NCBI GenBank assembly: GCA_040357565.1
Contig: JBDODJ010000031.1
Source of the DNA: Cercozoa sp. M6MM
Taxonomy: Eukaryota > Endomyxa: Ascetosporea
Strand: one strand, 5' to 3'
Length of the DNA stretch: 64,000 bases
Below, piece after piece: positions 1 through 15,873 of the stretch. A program made the translations under genes and the position numbers. The notes beneath the pieces are model-generated. The model was not told where the DNA came from. It ran no database searches and saw only the letters and a list, made by a program, of their open reading frames with translations. Numbering within the stretch: the first letter of the stretch is position 1; each line of letters starts with the position of its first letter.

Positions 1-66
<66 letters not shown>
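1..66. repeat. (GT)n microsatellite in intron
   Basis: An uninterrupted GT run fills the window edge and continues outside it. It ends in tgtgtag directly before coding sequence. It is therefore the 3' end of an intron of the gene that follows, with the acceptor AG at 67-68. Confidence 0.9.
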
Positions 67-68
<2 letters not shown>

Positions 69-1178
69 GGAAGAGGCCGAGAAGGAGCGGATGTCACGCG
101 CACGCCTCGCTGCTGCCGAGAAGCAACGCGAGGTGTGCACGCCCTATATCCCACTCCTTGCATATGTGCACAAGTTTTTACATGTCCATATGTCTATGTG
201 TCGCTGTGTATGTAGGTGAGCGATCATCTGGCCAGCAGCTCGGTGCGACAGCAACGCGGACGAAAGCGCGGCCGTGCCAAGCGCTCTGTACTCTAGTCTG
301 TCCTCACCCACATTTCATTGGTAACCTTTACACCGCTGCTGTCGTACAGTACGAGGCAACACCCGAGGAGGGAGGCGACATGGACATGCAGGAGGTAGCC
401 GAACTCGAGGCTGAGTTGGTAAGAACCACCCTTATACTCTTGACCGACCCCTTTCTGTTACACTCTACCCCCCCCCCCCCCCCGCAGGCAACAAAAACAA
501 CAAAACCCGGTTGGAAAGGGACCAAAAAAGCGCAGCTCCGAGGACGAGTACTATACTCAGGGCACACATCCTCGTCTGTCTTACCCCCCCCCCCCCCTCG
601 CGCAGTCTGCCTGACGTGTTTGATGATGAGCCCGAAGACGCGCATGTTGATATGTTTGACGATGGCGACGAAGAGGAGGTGGCGTCCTTACCCATGCTGT
701 TGTAGGCTTCCCTAGGTATCCTACCCTGCAGGCGGACCTGGGTGTGCCCGTGAAGCGTCGCCGCAAGGAGCTTGACGCCGATGTCTCAACCGCCGCCGAG
801 GTCCTCGAAGCGGAGGAGAAGGAAGAGGAGGAGGCACTGCCACCTTGCGATGACGAGTTGCAGTCTGCAATGCAAGAGACCGCGCGACAGTTCGTGTCGG
901 GTACACCTTGTCTCTCCATATACCTGTCCCTAGCATATATTTACTTCCTGTGCACCGTAGGCTTGTCGGACGAGAAGCTGCAGAATTTGACGATTAAGGA
1001 CGTGCGCAAGTACGTCAAAAAGCAGCGCCCGGACCTCAAGGTGCTCCTTACTGCTGTTTGCTTGATTTACCGTTTGGTTTGCATTTTTGATCTGGTGATT
1101 AAACAGGACGCGCTTAAGACGCACAAGCGAATTTTCAAGAAGATTGTGCGTCGTTGCGTTGACGAACGCGATGTGTAA
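1..1178 (+). CDS. Acidic/basic nuclear protein with DEK-C-like C-terminal domain (5' partial)
   Basis: The first visible exon starts after the acceptor at 68 and reads EEAEKERMSRARLAA, so the true N-terminus lies outside the window. Later exons encode a basic stretch (RQQRGRKRGRAKRS), then YEATPEEGGD, a very acidic segment (FDDEPEDAHVDMFDDGDEEE), and a KRRRKELD nuclear-localisation-like motif. The last exons, from about 960, read LSDEKLQNLTIKDVRKYV and then THKRIFKKIVRRCVDERDV before TAA. The pattern LSDEKL..LTIKDVRKYV....LK.HKRIFKKI resembles the DEK C-terminal fold found in chromatin and SWI/SNF-associated proteins. A chromatin role is inferred only from that domain and the charge pattern. 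About six introns are present, two with long poly-C tracts (468-483, 584-597). The exon around 487-560 has an ambiguous frame. Confidence 0.6.
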
Positions 1179-1489
1179 ACGACTTGGTTGAGCACTGTAA
1201 AAAGCGCTAGCACAGGCAGAGGTGTTACAGCATGTCTGAGAGCGCTGCGGTAACAGAGGAGTCGTTCTGATACGATCCGTACGTTACATTAGAACGGAAT
1301 TCAGCAGTTCCGGACTTCAGCACTTCGGCACTAGGTGGCGATGATCGGAGATATTGAACATTTTTCTGATCCCTCGGTACATATGTACAAAAGCATGTCC
1401 CAGATATATATAATTATTAAGATAAGCACACAATCGCTTTGGCGGAGTGCGCGCCACTTTTCTGGGTTCTATTTAGTGTGTAAGTTCTT
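1179..1489. other. Intergenic spacer
   Basis: This 311-base stretch lies between a stop codon and the NVL start in a head-to-tail pair. It presumably holds the 3' UTR of the first gene and the promoter of the second. I see no ORF or RNA gene in it. Confidence 0.5.
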
Positions 1490-5766
<4,277 letters not shown>

Positions 5767-5822
5767 TCGATCGATCCAATTTCGCGCGACGGTGCCGTCG
5801 GCGTTTCGCTCGCGTACGGTAT

Positions 5823-6215
5823 GCGTACGGGGCCTGTAGTTAGTTCAGTCTCCTTAAAAACCAACTATGTAGTTCCACTGTAGTACTCGTACCGTACCTC
5901 GGAGTTGACTTCGACCGCAGGTTTCGACTTACTTGCGCAGAGTTGCCGAAGACTCGCGCTCCGCCGCCGACTCGCGTCGCAACGCCGACTGCTCGCGCGC
6001 CCATCTGACGCCTTAATTCTCCGACCCGGACCTCCGGCACGACTGAAGACGTATTGTACGGACTACTCGTACCTCGGTGTTCTAGTCTGACAGCTACCCG
6101 ACCTACGTATACGCTAAGTTATGCTAGTTAGTTGAGTCTTCTAGGAAACCAACTATGTAGTTCCCCTGCACCAGTCTGGGGTGGGTCACAAGAGCATGGC
6201 CGTTGGCTATGCATC
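5823..6215 (-). mobile_element. Retrotransposon 3'-end fragments (minus orientation)
   Basis: Two stretches (about 5835-5880 and 6120-6215) share gttagttcagtc/gttagttgagtc followed by accaactatgtagttcc. The second continues with ggggtgggtcacaag and agcatggcc. The reverse strand of 6120-6215 reads GHALVTHPRL...YIVGFL. The same sequence family occurs near 13640-13770, 32877-33050 and 46865-46960. The GC-rich segment between the two pieces is not recognised. Confidence 0.65.
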
Positions 6216-6299
6216 AAACGTTAAAACTAATTGAACGGTGGACGTGGGTTAGCCGTAGTGAGCGGAGCCGAGCGTGGTGCGCTGGACAAGAACGGAACG

Positions 6300-7517
6300 T
6301 CATCGCGAGTCACAAACTCGTGCCACCTCGTCAAGGAAGGCGACACGGGCCTTTTTCTTGAGGCCCTCGACGAAAGGAAGCGCACGGGCGAGCGACAGTA
6401 ACTGCGCCTTGGTGTAGTACTGCGCATGTCGACATTGGCATGCATGCATGCGGTGCAGAAGGGTAATGGAAGGTACGTGATTGCGCATGGCGAAGTCGAG
6501 GTACTCCTGTTGCGGCAAGAAGTAGGCATTGATAAACTCATCGAGTGGCCTCCAGGAAGGCTGCTCGCGGCCGGGAGTAAGTGGCGCCAGGCCCTGCAGC
6601 ATCTGCTGCAAGATGCGTCGGTCCTGCAGCATCTGCATGCGGCCCTCCGTGGTGCACTTGATGACGCGCGAGAAGGCCTCCACGAGCTGCTGGATGAGGT
6701 ACTCAAGGGCAGCGCACACGGCGTCGGAGAAGAGGTCGCCTTCATCACCGCTTCTTTCCTCATCCCTGCTGCTACGACTGGTGCTCTCGGTGTCACTTTT
6801 GCTGTGGTTGCCGGTGCTGCTCGAGTCGTCGTGCTGCCCGTGCGTGCGCAGGCCGCACTGCGTCAGCGTGTTGGCGAAACGCGCAAAAGCGCCCACGATG
6901 CTGTCCACCACGGGCGAGTGACTGTCGCTCATGTCGCTCCTGGCGTAGACCTAATTTGGAAGTTGGAATGACGGGGGGGGGGGGGTAGTTAAGGTAAGTG
7001 GCAAGGACTAAGAAAGGTTGGCCTAGACAGTAAGCAAGGTACATCAGCCTGTGCAGCAACAGCAGCAACAACGGACTCGCGGAAGGGCAGCGCGGCGCAC
7101 TGCTGCACCTGAAAAGCACACAAAGACAACTCAAGGACCAGGGACCAAAAACACAAAGATATAGAGTGACAGAGAAAAATAAACCATGAAGAGACGCAGC
7201 TCCTCAAACAACGACTCGCCTTGCAGCAGCACTCGGTTGAACATGCTAGCTTGCTGTTGCAGGTGCGTCACTGCCAACGTATACACGCACATGCAAACAC
7301 GGACCTATTTGCGAACAGAGCACGGTAAAAGCACACCTTTGAAGTCGTCGTGTCCCCTGTGCTGCCCAGCGTCGAGGAGTGGATCGCTACTGCTGCCGAG
7401 ACTGCTCGCCAGTCGCTCGGTACAGCGCGTGAGCTGCCACACGATACTCCGCAGCACCAGCAGCACGCCTTTCAGCGACTCGGTACTGCGCAAGTGCATA
7501 TATGTTAAAGAGAATGT

Positions 7518-7563
<46 letters not shown>

Positions 7564-10500
7564 ATGGAACAAAGGGAAGCACGCACGCGATGAGTCGATC
7601 AGCCAGCGCGAATAAATGTTCGCGATTCGCGAGGCGTTGTCGCAGCGCCGGCGCCAGCGGCGCCAGTGCCTCGTGTGCACTGGCCGGAGTGGCCGCGTGC
7701 TGTCGCAGCACCTCGTCGAACACGCCGTTGGCGAATGCACCCGGTGCAGTGAGTCTGTTTCCCATACGTACGAGATGTAAATCAGAGTGACCCACGCAAA
7801 GTGAGGAGTCAGCTACCTAGACTGCACGCCAACAAAGGTCCTGTACAGCGACGGGAAGCCGTGCTCGAGCGTGTCGGTGCTGTGGTCGGGTGCAAAGTGC
7901 GCTGTCACCACGAAAACGATCGCGTCGGCAACGCTGCGAGCCACGACGGCAGCCGCTGCCGTTGCTCTGGGGTGGGAGGGGTACACAACAAAAAGGGTAA
8001 GCAAGCGGCATACCTCGGCAGGAGCAGCGAGAGTTGCGCAGCTTTCGCCATCGCGTTCATTGCAGACAGTGCCTGAGAGCGTTAAAGTGAGGGCAAGGCA
8101 AGGGTGGGGTACACAGGGAAGAGAGAGGTGAAGCAGCACCGGTCCAGTCAACAGCACGCGTTGGAGCGGCAACACGCTATCACTTGCCTGGACAGAAAGT
8201 GTGTGTGTGTATTGTGTGTGTGTACGTGTGTGTGTATGTGTGTGTGTATGTGTGTGTGTGTGTGTGTGTGGAAAGGGAGAGAGCAGGATACCGTGTCGGC
8301 GATGCTGCCCTGCTGAGGTGTCATCTCTCGCTGGGCCATCACGCGCAGTCTGCGCTGTAATTCTTGCAGCGATACCACACTTTCCTGCTCTCAGAAACAC
8401 GGGAGCACGTGTCACAATAAACAGAGGCCATAAAACACAAACACAGAGATAAACACAAACACATAGATAAACACAAACACATAGATAAACACAAACACAT
8501 AGATAAACACAAACACATAGATAAACACAAAGACAAACACAAAGACAAAGAGAAAGAGAAAAACAAACACAAAAGCAGTTACCGCAGACAACGCTTCTTC
8601 GAAGGAATCGGCAGCCGCATTCTAAAACGCACTCGCACTCAGGAACCACTAGGTGACTTACCAGGACAGAGAGGAACTGAGTACCTGCACAGCCTCAAAA
8701 TTGCTGATGGCCTGCTGAACCAGCGCGATGGGTTCGGTGCGCTGTGTGGCGGTTCCTTTCACCGACAGACGCGACCATGCCGTTGGCTCCTGCAGGATAA
8801 TAAAGGTTAAATCGAGGCGGTAGCAAGGGTGGTATCCTGGGGCAGTGAGAGGGAGCTACAGTCATCGCATTGCGCAGATTCGTCAGTGCGTCGACTTCTA
8901 GTGCCTTGGCCACGTGCAGTGCGGCACTGTCAAGAGCCTGCGTGCAGTGCGCACATGTGTGTTCGGTGGAAAAGGTTGAATGAGATAGAGGAGGGAGTAC
9001 AGCATCTATGCGCAGACAGGCATCGCGAACGTGCTGCCTGGTCTCGTCCAGTTCCTGCTCTTCCAGTTCCTGCTCTTCCTGCTGATGCTCTTCGTGTCGC
9101 TGCCCTCGCTGCCGATCGGTCAGACAGTGCAGAATGTAGCACGCCGTGCTGCCGCTCATCTCGGTCATTGCGTGCTGTGCCCAGACAGACATGTACAGGA
9201 GTAGGAATAGGGGGTGCATGGATAACGGGATACCACAGTGGCAACATCGGTCGAGCAGAGGTGCACCTCCTCCAGGAAACACCTCAGGCGCGAGCACACT
9301 GCCGTAACCACGGGCATAGGGTTCATGTGACGACTCAAATGTAACACTTCCTCTTCCCTGCAAACACACACACCATGCCCAGCAGTACGATTAATACGGG
9401 GTGGAGTGAGGCAAGTAAAGTATTACCCCAAGGCGGCATTGAGGGCACTGTGGAATCTGTACGCAGCGCGTGCCGACACGAGACACACCTGCGCGAACAG
9501 TGCGAGCGTGTTGCGTCGCTTCTCTCGAGTGCTCTTGCGTATGTGCTCGCGCAGCGCCGGCAGCACCTGCGCACACGGGTGTCAACCCACTCTGTGCCCC
9601 AGACCACCACTATAAGTCAGCCTGTGTACATCGTGCACGCCATCCATTTGTTCCGGGACAGTGTAGCCAACGATGCGGTTGAAGTCGTGGCACAGTCGGC
9701 TCAGCAGCGAGTTCTCAACGCGATCAGCGACGGCGGCCACCATGCCGAGTTCCACGTAGGCTACAGCAACAACGATCGGTACAGAACAGAGCAACACGGA
9801 GAGGACGCGGGGAGAGGGTCTACCTCCGAGAATGGATCGAAAGAGGTCGCTGCGAAACACGTCCTTGTGGTCGGCACTGTCCTCCTTGTCCCCCTACACA
9901 AAGGAGTGAATGGGACAGGATGAAGAGAAAAGGGGCACCTTTAGCAGGACGTCCAGACGCGCGTCGAGTACTTGGCGCAGTGAGTCGTGCATTAATCTCT
10001 GTTTAGACAGGCAGGAGGTAAGGGGAGCAGACAAGCACAAGGTAGGAGTACCACTCGGTTGATGATTGTTTCGGCACACGTGAGTTGTTCCTGTACTCAC
10101 ATGCCACGTGCAAAGACACATCCGAGAAGCAGGAACAGGGTAGGACGTACCAGGCGAGGTTCTGCTTTGAGCAGATCGAGTGCTTGCTGCCTCCTCGCTA
10201 GTGCTGCCATCTAAAACAAAAGGTGCATCGAGAAGTTGTAATTACAGAGCTACAGAGGCAGAAGGATACGAAATCATCGCGCGCAACAGCCTCGTGGAAG
10301 CGCCGCTCGTACTGCCGCAGCGACTGCAGGCGACTGCTCAACTGCACAATGTCTGCACAGACAGCATATGAGGTCGGTCGAGGAAAGGAAGAGGAAAGCG
10401 CGGCAGCAGACCAGTCAAGTGGCGTCTCTGCGCAGTGGTGGACAACAGCGCCAGCTGCTGCGTTGCCGCCTTTTGCTTGAGGTCGGCGAGCGTGCGCCGG

Positions 10501-10569
10501 GCTTCATTACACTGACGCAACGTTTGCGACAACTCGAATTCCACATCGCCCACTCCTGCACATGTGTGT

Positions 10570-10621
<52 letters not shown>

Positions 10622-11087
10622 CTCTCATCGCTTCCGCAAGCTCGCCCGTACGCTTGCGTACTCGCTTCGTCAGTTCCTTTCGAACCACGCTCCTGGTGAA
10701 AGGAAAACACAGATTATCCGGCTAATAAAAAGAACATCATGTGGCATGCGGACTACATTTGACCGTCGAAATTGCGCATGTTGACGATGACGCGCATCGT
10801 GGCGTCGTCCTTCTCGCCATCCGCGCTGATCACTTCAGGGTCACTACCGGGCGAGGTGCTGAAGACGGCTGTGGCCAAGAATTGTCCCGCGCGGAATTCT
10901 TCGTCGAAAAACCGCTCGTCGACGCCTTCCATCTAAGCAATCGACGGTCATACCAGTACAACTCAAATAATATGTAAATTGTAGCAATTCGCGTGACAAG
11001 GAGTACCGAACGCGCTCTCTGAAGCCCAATTCGGCTTGGTGGTCTGCCAGCAAAACCGTTGCTGCCAGTAATGCTGCCACCAGGCAC
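6300..11087 (-). CDS. VPS50: VPS50 / syndetin, EARP tethering-complex subunit
   Basis: Predicted subunit of the endosome-associated recycling (EARP) tethering complex. The C-terminal exon (6300-about 6949) is the best evidence: KCTTEGRMQMLQDRRILQQM, then DEFINAYFLPQQEYLDFAM and YYTKAQLLSLARALPFVEG. This follows the syndetin C-terminal pattern (KC..EGR.LM..D...L, then a Y..AYYL segment and Y..KQL..L). Upstream exons give the Vps51-like N-terminal coiled region: VDERFFDEEFRAGQFLATAV, then VEFELSQTLRQCNEARRTLA and SSRLQSLRQYERRFHEAVAR. Middle exons include ELGMVAAVADRVENSLLSRL. I chose the start at 11087 (MPGGSITGSNGFAGR) because that exon joins in phase to MEGVDERFFDEEF across an intron beginning gtactcc. 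Introns carry (AG)n, (GT)n, an 18-bp minisatellite and a poly-C tract. VPS50 is preferred over VPS54 because of the C-terminal block. Confidence 0.82.
7519..7562. repeat. (AG)n microsatellite in VPS50 intron
   Basis: Perfect AG run of about 44 bases on the plus strand, so CT in the sense of VPS50. Confidence 0.95.
8198..8271. repeat. Interrupted (GT)n microsatellite in VPS50 intron
   Basis: GT repeats interrupted by single changes (attgtg, acgtg, atgtg). It lies between VPS50 exons. Confidence 0.9.
8448..8531. repeat. 18-bp minisatellite in VPS50 intron
   Basis: About five tandem copies of ATAAACACAAACACATAG, flanked by degenerate aaacacaaag units down to about 8570. The reverse strand gives a spurious Leu/Cys-rich repeat ORF. 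Confidence 0.9.
10564..10618. repeat. (GT)n microsatellite in VPS50 intron
   Basis: Almost perfect GT run on the plus strand, located between VPS50 exons. Confidence 0.95.
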
Positions 11088-11256
11088 TCCCGGGCCGTGT
11101 GATCACTACTTTAATCCAGAGCCGGATGTGCCAGGGTTTGATTCGGACTCGTCCGTAAAACAGTCCTCTGAGCCCGAATTTCAATGACAAAACATCTCTT
11201 TACAGGATATATTTTGACAATCTGTGCATTTTAAAAGAGCACGGTTTAATATTAGC
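11088..11256. promoter_or_regulatory. Divergent intergenic promoter region, VPS50 / RING E3
   Basis: Only 169 bases separate the proposed VPS50 start (minus) from the RING gene start (plus), so both promoters must lie here. No recognised element was found. Confidence 0.45.
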
Positions 11257-12698
11257 ATGGGCCACGCTCCTCCTGGGCGCTTACAGGCGACAGAAGATGT
11301 GAGATTTTTCAGTGCAAGAATTAAATCTATACTGTATTTGTCCCGGTTGTGCAGTACACGTTGCCAGAGCAACACGTGCGGGCACACCGCCAACAGATGC
11401 ACTTTCAGCAGCGAGATCACGTGCCGCTGGAGGAGCCTCGTGCCGAGTATCGACAGCACAACCCACAGCCGGCCCTGCAGGATAGGCATTATCAAAGGTA
11501 TAAGATGCTCATCTGAAAAGTGCCGTGAGGCTTGTCCTTTGCAGGTTGCAGCTGCCATTGGCGGTAGTGAGCTTCGACTGTGTGCGAAGTGACCGAGCAT
11601 TTGACTATGCTGATGACACGAACAGTGACAACAACGAAAGCGCTCCCAAAGCCATCCAAGTTCGTGTCAAGTGCCATGTTGACAACACGTGCGTCGTTCT
11701 GGCCTTTTTTGGCAATGCAGTACACTCTCTTTCTACTTCACACACATACCCACACGTACACATTCATACAACTCACGTAGGCACCAGAAGCAACGCGAAG
11801 TGTAACGTGGCCGGTGCATCGTGCGTCGGCTGCAATCCGTGGAGAGACCGAAGATCACCCGTTGCACCACAGTGATCGAGATGAGGTGGTCATGTACCAC
11901 ACTGACGCCCTTTGTCCGGTCGACAACCACGTGAGCGAAAGCAGTGTGCTTCGTCGCGAGTTCAAACTGCCTCGCGGCAGCTTTGTCCTCCGTGTTCCGT
12001 ATCCTACAATAATGTCAAGAGTGTACGTGTGTTTGGTTTGTATAAATACTACACTCATGCGAGCAACAGGGTGCCTTGCCAGGCGGTTGTAGCCTTGGTC
12101 AATAAGACGAATGTTTGGACTGCACGCGGAGACTATGCACCTTGTACGTTGTGTGACATTGATACAATGATGTAGTGTGCTCGTGCAGTCACTGTGAAAG
12201 CAACTGCCGGCGACGTCACTCTGCTGTGTTACTGCGATCTTTCCGAAGGTTGTTTTGAGTTGATGCACCGTTTTTGTTATCGACGCATCTTGGGTGCGTA
12301 CATGGGTAGGTGGAGTCAAAACAGTCGGCCACACCGTGCAAGTACGAAAGGGCGACTCTGTGGAAACGCTGCCCATCGAGACTCTGTTCACCCCTGGCGA
12401 CTTGTGCAGCGTTTGTTTAGCAGCAACGCCAACCGTCATGGCTGAACCGTGTCGCCACCGGATGGGTCAGTCTGCATTCTGCAAGTATGCCTCTCATTGT
12501 GTATATCCCAGTTAATCGCCCAGTTCAACTTGCCTGCAGCCTGCACGGAGTGCGCAGCGAGGCTTCGGCGTCAGTATGCTCCAAAATGTCCAATTTGTCG
12601 TCAGTGTACCCATTTCTTTCAGTACTACATTTCTACATCTGATAAGTACTGCACCACCTGCAGCGACCACAAACTTCATCGACATCGAGGTCGACTGA
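11257..12698 (+). CDS. MGRN1/LUL-like RING-finger E3 ubiquitin ligase
   Basis: The predicted protein starts MGHAPPGRL, with Gly2 available for N-myristoylation as in MGRN1 and plant LUL ligases. Central exons (FDCVRSDRAFDYADD, KAIQVRVKCHVDN, VLRREFKLPRGSFVLRVPYP) form a beta-rich substrate region. The C-terminal exons carry a C3HC4 RING: LCSVCLAATPTVMAEPCRH, then QFNLPAACTECAARLRRQY and PKCPICR. The spacer between the Cys/His pairs is longer than in MGRN1. Splicing at about 12600-12622 extends the protein through HLISTAPPAATTNFIDIEVD to TGA at 12696-12698. If that intron is retained, the ORF would run to about 12799 instead. Seven or so introns are present. Assignment beyond a RING E3 rests on domain order and the possible myristoyl site. 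Confidence 0.68.
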
Positions 12699-12737
12699 CG
12701 CGCGCCGTGCGCGACCCGACGCCGTCGCGTGATCTTC

Positions 12738-13790
12738 GCTTAGTTAGTTCGTTCAGTCTTCTACTCGGCTACTGTCCCACGTGGGGAACACTGACGTGAT
12801 ACGCTAACTACACAAAGAAGAGGGAGGTGCAATCATTGCACTGTCCGAACATGCGCTGGCAAAGAACTGTTCCTCATGGAGTCCTTCCTCTCAGACAGAA
12901 CCATCTCGGTGAGAAGAAACGACACTGAATCAACAGACAAACAAGTCAACGGCAGCACTCCTCAAGGTGCCGTCAGTCCTCTACTCGCAACGACCTTCCT
13001 CGGCGACATGCACATCCAACTACTAGAAACAGGATCCCCAAAAATACTCAGTTTTCACAGCACACAGCGTTGCATACGCAGAGGACTCATACCTTAAACA
13101 GACACAGCACCGGCAATGGCAAATTCTCAATGCCACCATCTACGATGCAGAAAGGTTTGCAATATACCAATGTATCAAACACGCAAAGGAACAAGAAGAG
13201 ACACTGATAGCTCTACTGGTAGACAACAAAGGAACCATTCTGCACCCCAGAGCGCCACAAAAGGCAGAACCCGATGAGATCGATGCCCAACTGAGGGAAC
13301 TGACAAAGACATGCAAATTACAATGCACCTGGGTGCCCTCTCCCACATAGAGATGCAACTCAACAAACTCGCAGACAAGCAAGCCAACAATGGCTGACAA
13401 TAGAAGAACCAACAACGGTTGCTAAGACTCAACAAGAATCACAGAAAACTAAAGCAAGGCACTGGTGATAGCCCAAATTTTCCAAATTTCTATGTTTGTC
13501 TGTGCGTGTTTAAATTGATTGGGTGGTAGGAGGAGTGAGTGACTGGCGACAGACGACCCGACGGACGGCAGCGAGGCGACGAGACGCTGACGCCGACGAC
13601 TTCTCCTACTCCCAACCTGCCGCCTGTACCAACGCAACCTTGAAGAAGATGTCCTGGGGAACTTCAAAAGGGGAGTTGGATCCGGGCGGTGGAGTACGGC
13701 TTGTGACCCACTTCAGGACCGTACACGACAGGGAAACTACATAGTTAGTTTCTTAGTTTAGTAGACTGAACTAACTAAATAAAGTCGACA
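12738..13790 (+). mobile_element. Degraded non-LTR (LINE-type) retrotransposon remnant
   Basis: From about 12875 the plus strand encodes a reverse-transcriptase fragment (FLSDRTISVRRND, then NGSTPQGAVSPLL), matching the variable-turn/PQG..SPLL motif of RT domain 4-5. A decayed YAED box follows near 13070. An RNase-H-like segment comes next (IALLVDNKGTI, then LQCTWVPSHIEMQLNKLADKQAN). From 13620 lies a 3'-end block (gaagaagatgtcctgggg...gttggatc...ttgtgacccac...agactgaactaactaa) shared with copies elsewhere in the window. A short block in the opposite orientation sits at 12738-12770. Frameshifts and stops make the copy inactive. Confidence 0.75.
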
Positions 13791-13887
13791 TGGACGCTGT
13801 GGCTGTGTCGTGCCGTGCGCGCCCGGCCGAGTCGACGTCGAGACGGACGGGACGGGAGCGGAGTCTAAACTGAACGGAGTCGCCAGT

Positions 13888-15617
13888 CTACTCGTCATCC
13901 GAGTCGCTGCCGTTGCCGTCCTTGATCATGACGCCGTCGGCGTTCTTGGCCTGGGGCTCGGTCTTACCGAGGTCCTTACCGAGCGACTGGAGGGCAGCCT
14001 TGCGCATCTCGTCGACCGTACGCGGCGGTGGCGGCGGGCGCGGCACGCCTTGCTTGGGCTCCTTTGTGTCAAACTCCTTCTTTGACTCCTTCTTCGGCTC
14101 AAGCTTGGGCTCTTGCTCCGGCTCTTGCTTCATCGGCCAGTCCTCCTCCTTTTTTGCCGGCAGATCGCGACGTCGCCGGCGACTGTCGCTGCGGCTGCGG
14201 CGTCGTCGTCGCGAGCGAGAGCGCGAACGTTCGCGCTTCATGTCGCCACCACGACGCGACTCGCGCTTCACCGAGCGCGAACGGGTGCGACTGCGACGTC
14301 GCGAACGCGAGCGCGAATGACTCCGGTAGCGTCGCCTGTCAGCACAAAAAATCATCAGTACAAACAAAACTCACTCACAACTATTAGAATAGGCAGCGAT
14401 ACGAGCGACGATCACGGCTACGCGAACGGCGACGACGTCTCCTGCGATACAATAAAGGCGATACAAACATGTGCTGGGTTAAAGGGGAAATTACGAGCGC
14501 GAACGCGAGCGTGAACGGCGTCGCGACCGCGAGTCCGATCTGTACGACATCAGATATGATGTCACACTTGACTTAAACGACAACACACACACACGCAGAC
14601 ACATACACACACACTCACACACACACACACATGCAGGCACGCAGGCAGGCACGCAGGCACGAACGCACGAACACACACAGAAACACACGTACCGAGAGCG
14701 ACTTCTGCGACGCGAATGGCTGCGCGAACGGCGACTGCAACGCACGCACAAAGTTCGACAGATGCAGGCAAAGCACATCACAAACATAGCACAAGCACAC
14801 CCTGAGGTCGGTCCAAAAGCTGGCGCCGGTCGACCCACGTGGAAGCCAACGACGCGACGCATCCTTTCACGGTCGTTTCGCGCGCTGGAAGCAGCGTCGG
14901 CACGCTGCTGCAGCGCCTGCTCACGCACGCAAACAACACAAGTGCAAGGAACATGGGCATCTGCACGTTGAACAAAGAGCAGAGGCACCTCCTCGGAGAT
15001 GCCAGTATCACTGTTCTGCGACTCGACTAGCTTGGACCTGAAACAGATAAACAGACAACGTGAACGCAAAACGGCGATCGACATGTGGAGACACAGGCGA
15101 ATTCACCATAGGGACCGGCAGAAACGAAGTGCACTCTTACCGAAGAAGCCTGTTGCATGGCACCAAAAAAGTGCAAAAAGTAACAATGCATGGCACCAAA
15201 AAATGTGCACGAGCCACTGTACCACTGATACTCTCTTGCAACTGCACAGGGTCCGGAAACTGCTCCTGTTCCAGCTGCGCGATAATCATGCCTAAACAAA
15301 CGAGCATACGTTTCTACAACACAAACTAGGATCAGACAACACGCACAAATACGATCAGCCTGACTTTTAGTGCAAATTTAGCGACGTACCAGCAAGCACG
15401 TCGTCCGATATGCCAATCGTCTGCTTGAGTTCGTACATCAGCCACGGCATCAACGCGCTCAAGTTGACCCTGTACAGACACACAAATACACCCATGGCCG
15501 AGGATTTCTGACGAACTGACGAACGTACTTCGAGATGTCGACCTTGTGCTGATATTCGGGGATCTTGGAGCGTCGTGCTGACTTCTTCTTCTTTGTGAAA
15601 CGCCCATCCTGGGCCAT
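13888..15617 (-). CDS. SRRM1: SRRM1/SRm160-like splicing coactivator (PWI + RS domains)
   Basis: The predicted start at 15617 gives MAQDGRFTKKKKSARRSKIP. A PWI domain follows: HKVDISKVNLSALMPW joined to LMYELKQTIGISDDVLAG, the VDxSKVNLxxxxPWxxxxxxxxxGxxDDV pattern of SRm160, then a LEQEQFPDPVQ-type segment. Several short exons encode Arg-Ser stretches (RSRRSRSHSRRRSRSR and similar). The last exon carries RS/RD repeats, then an acidic-lysine block (EPEQEPKLEPKKESKKE), PRPPPPPRTVDEMRKAALQS, and an acidic end (GSDSDDE). SRm160 proteins bind nucleic acid through PWI and bridge SR proteins on exonic enhancers and spliced mRNPs, in nuclear speckles. It is shorter than animal SRRM1. The internal exon order in the RS part is approximate. 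Confidence 0.85.
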
Positions 15618-15873
15618 GGAGACACCCTGCTCCACAACGAAAAAGTAAAAGGCCAAGCCCAACCAGCACCCACAGGCTAAGAAAAGCAGCAACTTACACA
15701 AAACATCCTAAGAGAAGGCTGCAACCACCAGGAACACACGTCGAGGCCTCGGGGCGGCACCCAGTTGTTGGGGATCAAAAACAATTGGCTCGAGATTTTC
15801 GGCTCACCCACAGGTAGACAACTTGAGCAGTTACAAGTACAGTACAAAGAAGTAGTACAGTACTGTTCTTGAA
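15618..15873. promoter_or_regulatory. Divergent promoter region with GTAC palindromes
   Basis: The interval lies between two outward-facing genes (SRRM1-like and the ankyrin protein). At 15832-15866 it holds ttacaagtacagtac and agtagtacagtactg, a motif seen again in other intergenic regions of the window. A promoter role is inferred from position. Confidence 0.4.

Noticed and set aside
8448-8531. CRISPR-like array
   Set aside because: The 18-bp units are directly tandem with no unique spacers, and the genome is eukaryotic with introns.
8339-8572. Leu/Cys/Ser repeat ORF on the minus strand
   Set aside because: It is the translation of an 18-bp minisatellite inside a VPS50 intron.
13913-14514. 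Ser/Arg-rich plus-strand ORFs
   Set aside because: They are antisense of the RS domain of the SRRM1-like gene. Codon pairs for Arg/Ser read as Ser/Arg-like repeats on the other strand.
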